Below are positions 1-5,110 of a stretch of DNA of 5,880 nt, piece after piece (position 1 is the stretch's first letter; each line of letters begins with the position of its first letter). This DNA comes from Steroidobacteraceae bacterium (GTDB taxonomy: Bacteria > Pseudomonadota > Gammaproteobacteria > Steroidobacterales > Steroidobacteraceae). A program made the translations under genes and the position numbers. The notes under the pieces were generated by a model. That model made no database searches. It was not told the DNA's origin and saw only the letters and a list, made by a program, of their open reading frames with translations. The stretch spans positions 1 to 5,880 of the forward strand of contig JALRHE010000378.1 in NCBI GenBank assembly GCA_023253235.1, written 5' to 3'.

Positions 1-579
1 AAGCGTTGCGCGACTCCGGGTCAGCTGCCGATCCGAGCGAGTGAAGACCTGCGCGAGTGGATGACTTCGTACTCGTGGCCGGGCAACTGCCGTGAGTTGC
101 TCAACCTCGTTGAGCGTTTGACGGTGTTTTGGCCATCGCAGGAGCTGTCGCTGAAGTCGATTCCGTCATCGATGCTGCCGCGCGGCGCCTCCACGGTCTC
201 GAGTGCGAGTTCGCCGGATGAGCAGGCTGCGATTCTCGAGCTCTTCCAAGGCGATGAGGATATGACGTCGGCAAAAGAGGCTGCGCATGCGGCAGCCGAT
301 TGTGTGTCCGACGTCGCAGATCTGCTCGTCGCCGATGTCGTAGTCGGCGAGTCCTCAGCGCGATGGAGCGCCGAGTTGCCGGCCGCTGCTGCGCCCGCTC
401 TCTCGAACGCGACGGTTGATCTGAAGCAGATGCTCGCGGATTTCGAGTCGGCCTGGATCCGTGAGGCGATGAAAGTCACCGAGGGCAACATCACCCACGC
501 GGCTGAGCTGCTTGGATTGGCGCGCACCACGCTCATCGAGCGTCTTCGAAAATACGACCTGTCGGTAACCCGACAGTAG
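1..579 (+). CDS. fleQ: FleQ/FlrA-like sigma-54-dependent flagellar master regulator (C-terminal part, 5' truncated by window)
   Basis: The frame is open from base 1 and ends at TAG 577-579, giving 192 visible residues. The ATG at 61 is internal, because homologous AAA+ sequence precedes it. Seen: the sensor II region of the AAA+ ATPase (YSWPGNCREL, visible residues 24-33), then NLVERL, a poorly conserved Ala/Ser/acid-rich linker of about 98 residues (41-138), and a C-terminal Fis-type helix-turn-helix. The block VDLKQMLADFE (139-149) and the recognition helix ARTTLIERLRKYDL closely resemble the end of Pseudomonas FleQ (LDLK..LA..E and RRTTLVEKMRKYGM, from memory). The family activates RpoN-dependent flagellar promoters by ATP-driven remodelling of the closed complex. 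Its position ahead of a second activator and fliE supports FleQ/FlrA. The N-terminal FleQ domain, Walker motifs and GAFTGA loop lie outside the window, so ATPase and c-di-GMP-binding residues cannot be checked. Odd: Cys replaces the usual Val in WPGNVREL. Confidence 0.85.
   Translation, partial: KRCATPGQLPIRASEDLREWMTSYSWPGNCRELLNLVERLTVFWPSQELSLKSIPSSMLPRGASTVSSASSPDEQAAILELFQGDEDMTSAKEAAHAAADCVSDVADLLVADVVVGESSARWSAELPAAAAPALSNATVDLKQMLADFESAWIREAMKVTEGNITHAAELLGLARTTLIERLRKYDLSVTRQ
559..576 (+). repeat. Perfect 7-bp inverted repeat abutting the fleQ-like stop codon
   Basis: CTGTCGG (559-565) and CCGACAG (570-576) are perfect reverse complements around a 4-nt loop (TAAC). The right arm ends at the base before the TAG stop. 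After the stop come TGG and then TTTTCTTC, a weak T-rich run. It could be a 3' hairpin contributing to termination or transcript stability. It also encodes the last residues of the protein, so part of the symmetry may be coincidental. Confidence 0.4.
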
Positions 580-589
580 TGGTTTTCTT

Positions 590-618
590 CGACAGGTTAG
601 GTCTTAACCTGTTGTTTT
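590..618 (+). terminator. Candidate intrinsic terminator after the fleQ-like gene (or a promoter-upstream dyad)
   Basis: ACAGGTTA (592-599) and TAACCTGT (605-612) form a perfect 8-bp stem with a 5-nt loop. The stem extends by a G-U pair (591/613) and a C-G pair (590/614). TTTT (615-618) follows directly, then an AT-rich stretch. Its place 10 nt past the stop fits an intrinsic terminator separating the fleQ-like gene from the next promoter. Against this, the stem is only moderately GC-rich and the U tract is short. The same dyad is centred about 62 bp upstream of the predicted start of the next transcript, so it could instead be a protein-binding site. Confidence 0.45.
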
Positions 619-636
619 AATTAAATTAAATATCCT

Positions 637-653
637 CTGGCACGTAGGTTGCT
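637..653 (+). promoter_or_regulatory. Sigma-54 (RpoN) promoter, -24/-12 elements
   Basis: CTGGCACGTAGGTTGCT matches the sigma-54 consensus YTGGCACGRNNNTTGCW at every specified position except T for R at 645. The -24 GG is at 639-640 and the -12 GC at 651-652, with correct spacing. Counting C652 as -12 puts transcription start near A664, giving a leader of about 22 nt before the GTG at 686. An AT-rich tract (about 615-633) lies immediately upstream. This is the only strong sigma-54 match I saw in the window. It probably drives the downstream activator and the fliE-fliF-fliG-fliH operon, with FleQ-like protein as the expected activator. Confidence 0.9.
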
Positions 654-660
654 TCTATCT

Positions 661-683
661 GACACCTGATCAGGGAAGGTGTC
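661..683 (+). promoter_or_regulatory. Nested inverted repeats over the predicted transcription start and Shine-Dalgarno
   Basis: GACACCT (661-667) and AGGTGTC (677-683) are perfect inverted arms with a 9-nt spacer. Nested inside is the perfect 10-bp palindrome CCTGATCAGG (665-674). The element covers the predicted +1 (about 664) and the Shine-Dalgarno. As DNA it could be an operator or a downstream activator site. As RNA, only part of the left arm would be transcribed if +1 is at 664. Function is inference. Confidence 0.4.
672..679 (+). promoter_or_regulatory. Shine-Dalgarno that fixes the GTG start of the second activator
   Basis: AGGGAAGG at 672-679 is a good ribosome binding site 6 nt ahead of the GTG at 686. 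The first in-frame ATG (707) is 27 nt away and the in-frame GTG at 695 is 15 nt away, so 686 is the best-supported start. Its 3' half lies in the right arm of the inverted repeat at 677-683. Confidence 0.7.
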
Positions 684-685
684 GT

Positions 686-1741
686 GTGTCCGTCGTGTCA
701 GAGTCCATGAACAACGCGAATGTCCATGCCGAGGCAGCCGCCGGTTCGGTCGTCTATGGCGACCCGTTCACCGCGCAGTTGCTCGCGTTGGCCTCGCGCG
801 TGGCGCGCACGGACGTGACCGTCCTGATCGGCGGGCCGTCGGGCACGGGTAAAGAAGTGCTCGCTCGGTATATCCACGAGACGTCGCTGCGAAGCACGGG
901 TCCTTTCGTCGCATTCAACTGCGCCTGCTTGCCCGAGTCGATGGTGGAAGACCTGCTGTTCGGTCACGAGAAGGGCGCCTTCACGGGTGCTGTGCAGCGC
1001 TTCCACGGCTATTTCGAGCAGGCTGACGGCGGCACTCTGTTTCTCGATGAGGTCGGTGAGTTGCCGCCTAACGTGCAAGCGAAATTGCTGCGCGTGCTGC
1101 AGGAGCGCGAGTTCACTCCGCTCGGCTCCACGAAGCCACAGAAAACCCAGTTCCGTTTGCTCGCCGCTACCAATCGCAATCTCAAGGGCGATGTCGCGAC
1201 CGGTCGTTTCCGCGAAGACCTCTATTACCGACTCAACATTTTCCCGCTGCAACTGAAGCCGCTGCGTGAGCGTCCGGGTGACATCATTCCGCTCGCCCGT
1301 GCGATGGTGAGCAAGCACCAATATATCTCCGGCGCGATGCGGCTTGACGACTCGGCGATTGCCGCGTTGCGCGCATACGATTGGCCGGGCAACGTCCGCG
1401 AACTCGAAAACGTGATTCAACGAGCCATGGTGATCGCCGATGGCTCGCTGTTGCGCGCGGAGCACCTCGGTCTCGATACGGGTCTGCCGGTAGAGAACAA
1501 CTTCATTCCGATGGCGCTACCGGTGAGTGATCAGCCCTCGTCGCCTGACGAAGAGTCGAGTGACGTTCCCGAATCTCTAGCCGATTGGCGTATTTCGCAG
1601 GAAGCCGAGCTCATCATGGCGACACTACGTGACACGCCAACCAAGATGGCCGCGGCCGCCAAGCTCGGTATCAGCGAAAGAACCCTTCGGTACAAGCTCG
1701 CTCGTCTGCGTGATAGCGGTCTGATGATGGTGGGCGCATGA
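686..1741 (+). CDS. FleR/FlrC-like sigma-54-dependent activator lacking a receiver domain
   Basis: Product is 351 residues from GTG 686. Seen: Walker A GGPSGTGKE (49-57), the sigma-54-contacting loop GAFTGA (97-102), Walker B LFLDE (118-122), sensor I ATNR (161-164), the arginine-finger stretch FREDLYYRLN (175-184), sensor II WPGNVRELEN (233-242), an acidic Ser-rich linker (about 265-300), and a Fis-type helix-turn-helix (about 319-343, ISERTLRYKLARLRDSG). The last motif and the start (DPFTAQLLALASRVA..TVLI) resemble FleR/FlrC, activators of late sigma-54 flagellar genes. FleR and FlrC carry an N-terminal receiver of about 120 residues phosphorylated by FleS/FlrB. Here only about 22 residues precede the AAA+ core, and the 106-bp upstream gap cannot encode a receiver. 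All ATPase motifs look intact, so it is probably active without phosphorylation, perhaps controlled by dose or a partner as in PspF-type activators (inference). It is first in the operon behind the sigma-54 promoter, and its TGA overlaps the fliE ATG. Confidence 0.88.
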   Translation: MSVVSESMNNANVHAEAAAGSVVYGDPFTAQLLALASRVARTDVTVLIGGPSGTGKEVLARYIHETSLRSTGPFVAFNCACLPESMVEDLLFGHEKGAFTGAVQRFHGYFEQADGGTLFLDEVGELPPNVQAKLLRVLQEREFTPLGSTKPQKTQFRLLAATNRNLKGDVATGRFREDLYYRLNIFPLQLKPLRERPGDIIPLARAMVSKHQYISGAMRLDDSAIAALRAYDWPGNVRELENVIQRAMVIADGSLLRAEHLGLDTGLPVENNFIPMALPVSDQPSSPDEESSDVPESLADWRISQEAELIMATLRDTPTKMAAAAKLGISERTLRYKLARLRDSGLMMVGA

Positions 1742-2097
1742 GCATTCAGTCGGTTGCGATGAAGCAGGCGTTGGAGCAATTGCGTCAGATGCGCGAGTCC
1801 GTACGTCCGCCGAGTATCGAAGCCGGTGAGATGCGGGGTCCCGCATCGCCCTTGATGCCGCCCTCGGGTGAGCCGAAAGTCAATTTCACCGATACGATGA
1901 AGTTTGCTCTCGATCGCGTGAACGAGCAGCAGCGTGTCTCGCGTGAATTACAAACTGCTTACGTTCGCGGCGATGACGTCTCGTTGACGGATGTCGCGAT
2001 CGCGATGCAGAAATCTTCGGTCGCGTTCGAAGCTACTGTCCAGGTTCGCAACAAGATCCTGGAATCCTACAAAGAAATCATGAGCATGTCGGTGTAA
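1738..2097 (+). CDS. fliE: Flagellar hook-basal body protein FliE
   Basis: Product is 119 residues. FliE is the small protein at the MS-ring/proximal-rod junction; it anchors the rod to FliF and is an early export substrate. The conserved C-terminal half is clear: VNFTDTMKFALDRVNEQQ (48-65), the GDDVSLTDVAIAMQKSSVAFE segment (78-98), and the hallmark end VQVRNKILESYKEIMSMSV (101-119). The variable N-terminal part contains a Pro-rich stretch (24-46). Length is slightly above the roughly 105-110 residues usual in enterics and pseudomonads. The start at 1738 overlaps the previous TGA as ATGA; only weak G-rich sequence precedes it, so translational coupling to the upstream activator is likely. 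A downstream ATG at 1759 is possible but less favoured because of the overlap. Confidence 0.95.
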   Translation: MSIQSVAMKQALEQLRQMRESVRPPSIEAGEMRGPASPLMPPSGEPKVNFTDTMKFALDRVNEQQRVSRELQTAYVRGDDVSLTDVAIAMQKSSVAFEATVQVRNKILESYKEIMSMSV

Positions 2098-2100
2098 TCC

Positions 2101-4026
2101 ATGGCTACCGTCGAAGCAGATGTTCTCGGTCCCAGACTCGATGCCGCTCGTGCTGGCTTGGGTGATGGTGGCGTTACGGTGTCCACGTCGCGTGATGTCG
2201 CTCGGATGAACTCCGGTGATGGTGCCGCCGGCACTGCGCTTGCGACCACCGATGCAGGTGGACTTGGCGGTTTTCTGCAACGCCCGATGGTGCGTACGGC
2301 ATTGCCTTATCTCGGCATTGGTTTGGTGATTCTGCTGGCCGTTGTCGTGTACGCGACGATGTCGGCATCGCCGCCTCGCTCGCTGTACCCCAGCATGGCT
2401 GACGCCGATAAAGAGCAAGCGCAGCAGTTGCTGACCAAGAACGGTGTCGACGTGTCACTCGATCCGCTCACTGGAGCGTTGCAGGTGCCTGCGAGCGAAT
2501 TCCACGAGGCGCGCATCATGTTGGCGGCAGCAGGACTGCCGCGCGAGGCCACGACCGGCTATTCCGGTTTGAAGGAAAACATGCCGCTCGGCACGAGTCA
2601 GTTCATGGAGCAAGCGCGTTACAACGCGTCCATCGAGGAAGAGCTGGCGCAGAGTATTCGGCGCATCAATACGGTTCAGGACGCGCGGGTTCATCTCGCG
2701 CTGCCGCGTCAAAGTGCTTTCGTGCGTGATCGTGCCGATCCGAAAGCGTCGGTGATCGTCACTCCCTATAACGGCCGCGCGGTCAGCGAGGGGCAAGTGC
2801 AGGCGATCGTGCACTTGGTGTCATCCAGCATTCCTTACATGACCCCTGCGAACGTATCGGTCGTGGACCAGTTCGGACGCTTACTCACCGAGACGCCGGA
2901 CTCCAAGGATCTGAGCGCCAAGCAACTGGAATTGCGTCAACGCTTGGAGGCGGACTACGCAGATCGAGTGGTGCAGTTGCTGGGCCCGATTTTCGGTGCC
3001 AACAATGTTCGTGCCCAGGTCAACGCAGATCTCGATTTTTCCGTGATCGAACGAACGGTTGAGAACTTCGATCCCACCAGCACGGGAACGAAAGTCCGTT
3101 CTGAGCAGCTCCGTGAGTCGACGACGACGGAGCCCAAGTCCGAGGGTGTCCCGGGCTCGCTGTCCAACGAGCCGCCGCCGCCTGTGACTGCAACGCCCGA
3201 TGCCACCGTGCCGGCTGAGTCCGCGCCGAATGCTAGCGAGCCGGTCATCCGTGGGCAGGAGCGCAGTGAAGCAAAAAATTACGAGATGGATCGTTCCGTA
3301 CAGTATGTCGTCGATCCGGCTCCGCGTATGCGTCGACTGACGGTCGCTGTCGCGATCAACGATGCGATCACTGCGCCCGGTGCGACGACGCCTGCGGCTC
3401 GTCGTCCCTTGCCGGCGCAAGAGATCGCTCGTTTGACCTCGCTTGTTCAGGGAGCAGTGGGTTACAACGTCAATCGCGGCGACGTAGTGAACATCATTAG
3501 CACTAGCTTCGAGCCGCCTGCGCCGGTAACGCCGCTTCCGGTATGGCAGCAGCCGCAGTATCTTGATGTCGCCAAGTATCTCCTGGTTGCCTTGGCGATC
3601 GCTCTGGTGGGTTTCCTCGTGGTTCGACCAATCATCAATCGCGTCACGTACATTCCGCCGCCGCCGATGGCTACACAAATGTCGCCGGATGAGATGAAGG
3701 CTGCGCTGATTGCGAGCGGTGAGTTGTCAGCAGAGGCGTTGGTGGTGTCATCCGGGGCTGCTGCGGAGCTTGCCGGTGCTGCTGGCGGAGTTGAATCTTC
3801 CGAGACCGAAACCATCGAGATGCGCGAAGGCGAGTCGATGGAGGAGTTCAAATCCCGGCTTAAGGCGCGGCTCAAACCGAAGAAGAAGGCAGGCATCTCC
3901 GCTGAAATGCTCGATACCGCCAACAGTTACGACGACAAGGTCACCGTCGTTCGCATGATGGTGGAGCAGGATGCCAAGCGCGTAGCGCTGGTACTCAAGA
4001 ACCTCATCACTCGCGACCTGAGCTGA
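2101..4026 (+). CDS. fliF: Flagellar MS-ring protein FliF
   Basis: Product is 641 residues. FliF forms the inner-membrane MS ring that houses the export gate and carries the FliG rotor. Order seen: a Gly/Ala/Asp-rich cytoplasmic N-terminus (1-64), first membrane helix (about 66-88), the YscJ/FliF ring-building domain (about 93-265, including SLYPSMADADK and LPREATTGYSGLKENMPLGTSQF), the FliF-specific second periplasmic domain (about 270-480) with a Pro/Thr/Ala-rich insertion (about 340-382, containing VPGSLSNEPPPP), second membrane helix (about 487-510), and a cytoplasmic tail. The C-terminal block DDKVTVVRMMVEQDAKRVALVLKNLI (611-636) is the typical FliG-binding segment. The start lies 3 nt after fliE TAA with no clear Shine-Dalgarno, suggesting coupling to fliE. 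The N-terminus before helix 1 looks long; ATG 2206 (residue 36) is an alternative start but also lacks a Shine-Dalgarno. Confidence 0.97.
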   Translation: MATVEADVLGPRLDAARAGLGDGGVTVSTSRDVARMNSGDGAAGTALATTDAGGLGGFLQRPMVRTALPYLGIGLVILLAVVVYATMSASPPRSLYPSMADADKEQAQQLLTKNGVDVSLDPLTGALQVPASEFHEARIMLAAAGLPREATTGYSGLKENMPLGTSQFMEQARYNASIEEELAQSIRRINTVQDARVHLALPRQSAFVRDRADPKASVIVTPYNGRAVSEGQVQAIVHLVSSSIPYMTPANVSVVDQFGRLLTETPDSKDLSAKQLELRQRLEADYADRVVQLLGPIFGANNVRAQVNADLDFSVIERTVENFDPTSTGTKVRSEQLRESTTTEPKSEGVPGSLSNEPPPPVTATPDATVPAESAPNASEPVIRGQERSEAKNYEMDRSVQYVVDPAPRMRRLTVAVAINDAITAPGATTPAARRPLPAQEIARLTSLVQGAVGYNVNRGDVVNIISTSFEPPAPVTPLPVWQQPQYLDVAKYLLVALAIALVGFLVVRPIINRVTYIPPPPMATQMSPDEMKAALIASGELSAEALVVSSGAAAELAGAAGGVESSETETIEMREGESMEEFKSRLKARLKPKKKAGISAEMLDTANSYDDKVTVVRMMVEQDAKRVALVLKNLITRDLS

Positions 4027-4039
4027 CGCGGAGACGATC

Positions 4040-5098
4040 ATGGCTGAAGCAATGGCATTGGCGACGGCTCCCGAGGGGCCAGATCCGGAACAGGTGGCGG
4101 CGGAGGTTGCGGCCCTCTCCAACACGCAGCGTGCGGCAGTCATGCTCATGCTCCTGGGTGAAGAAGAGGCGGCAAGTGTGATCCGTCATCTGGCGCCCAA
4201 AGAAGTACAGCACTTGAGTGCTGCCATGCTCTCGGTCGCCGACCTTTCTCAGGAGGCGGTCAGCGCGGTGCTCGATGGTTTTATCGCGACCATCAAGAAG
4301 CAAACGAATATCGGCGGCGGCATCGATTATCTTGAGAATGTGTTGCGCGCTGCGATCGGCGAAGACAAGGCGAGCAGCGTGCTCAGTCGAATCATGCCGG
4401 CCTCGGCGAATCGCGGCCTCGAGGTGTTGCAGTGGATGGATGCCCGATCGATCGCCGAAATGATCGCTGCCGAACATCCGCAGATCATCGCCATCGTTCT
4501 CTCGTTTCTCGATTATGACGTCGCGGCGGATGTCATGCGGTTTCTCCCTGAGACCTTGCGTCCAGAGGTGCTCTCGCGTGTCGCATCGCTTGAAACGATT
4601 CAGCCAACGGCGATGGCCGAGCTAGAAGCGATCATGAAACAGCAGTTCTCCTCGAACTCGTCGTTGAAGTCCTCGAGTGTGGGTGGCGTGAAAGCGGCCG
4701 CCAAGATCATGAACTACGTCAAGACGGATATCGAGCAGTCAATGATGAAGCGTCTCGGCGAGAAAGATGCCGACCTCGCGCAGCGTATTCAGGACAATAT
4801 GTTCGCCTTCGAGAACCTCTCGGGTTGCGACAATCGCAGTATCCAGACGCTCATGCGCAATGTGCCGAGCGAGCAACTGATGGTGGCTCTCAAGGGTGCC
4901 GACGATCTCGTCAAGGACAAGTTCCTCTCGAATATGTCGGCGCGTGCTCGAGACATGTTCGTCGACGAAATGGAAGGTCGCGGTCCGTTGCGTCTGTCGG
5001 AAGTGGAAGAGGCGCAAAAGCAGATTCTGCGTACAGCGCGTCGACTCTCCGATGCCGGCGAGATGATGCTCTCCGGTCGCGGCGCCGACTACGTGTAA
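4040..5098 (+). CDS. fliG: Flagellar motor switch protein FliG
   Basis: Product is 352 residues. FliG sits on the cytoplasmic face of the MS ring, binds FliF through its N-domain and FliM through its middle domain, and contacts the stator through its C-domain for torque. Seen: N-domain from LSNTQRAAVMLMLLGEEEA (26-44), the middle-domain EHPQ motif (145-148) for FliM binding, the linker VGGVKAAAKIMN (214-225), and the C-domain with LKGADDLVKDKFLSNMS (284-300). Aligned by eye to E. coli torque residues K264, R281, D288, D289 and R297, this protein has K285, R302, D309, E310 and R318, so only D289 differs, conservatively, to Glu. The usual DVDDR stretch reads GCDNR here (262-266). An N-terminal extension of about 25 residues makes it longer than E. 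coli FliG (331). GGAG at 4030-4033 sits 6 nt before the ATG; the gap from fliF is 13 nt. Confidence 0.97.
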   Translation: MAEAMALATAPEGPDPEQVAAEVAALSNTQRAAVMLMLLGEEEAASVIRHLAPKEVQHLSAAMLSVADLSQEAVSAVLDGFIATIKKQTNIGGGIDYLENVLRAAIGEDKASSVLSRIMPASANRGLEVLQWMDARSIAEMIAAEHPQIIAIVLSFLDYDVAADVMRFLPETLRPEVLSRVASLETIQPTAMAELEAIMKQQFSSNSSLKSSSVGGVKAAAKIMNYVKTDIEQSMMKRLGEKDADLAQRIQDNMFAFENLSGCDNRSIQTLMRNVPSEQLMVALKGADDLVKDKFLSNMSARARDMFVDEMEGRGPLRLSEVEEAQKQILRTARRLSDAGEMMLSGRGADYV

Positions 5099-5110
5099 GG
5101 ACGAAGCGAC

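Noticed and set aside
76..90. TGGCCGGGCAACTGC, which resembles a sigma-54 -24/-12 promoter
   Set aside because: It encodes the conserved WPGN motif of the AAA+ domain inside the fleQ-like gene, lacks the A-C of the -24 block and the TT of the -12 block, and no gene starts shortly downstream.
615..633. AT-rich tract upstream of the sigma-54 promoter as an IHF site
   Set aside because: No match to the IHF core (WATCAA-N4-TTR) was found on either strand; only the AT-richness supports it.
580..685. A hidden receiver-domain fragment or frameshift upstream of the second activator
   Set aside because: The gap is only 106 bp, AT-rich, and holds a hairpin, a promoter and a leader; no reading frame resembles a receiver domain.
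698..1465. 255-residue open frame on the minus strand opposite the second activator
   Set aside because: It lies entirely antisense to a gene with intact AAA+ motifs, its composition is rich in Arg/His/Gln as expected for an antisense shadow, and no known domain is recognisable.
2404..2411. GCCGATAA, an exact match to the sigma-28 (FliA) -10 element
   Set aside because: The expected TAAA 15 nt upstream is absent (GTAC at 2385-2388) and the site lies within the conserved fliF coding sequence.
2881..3678. 265-residue open frame on the minus strand within fliF
   Set aside because: It is antisense to well-conserved fliF, extremely Arg-rich and without recognisable domains; a codon-bias shadow.
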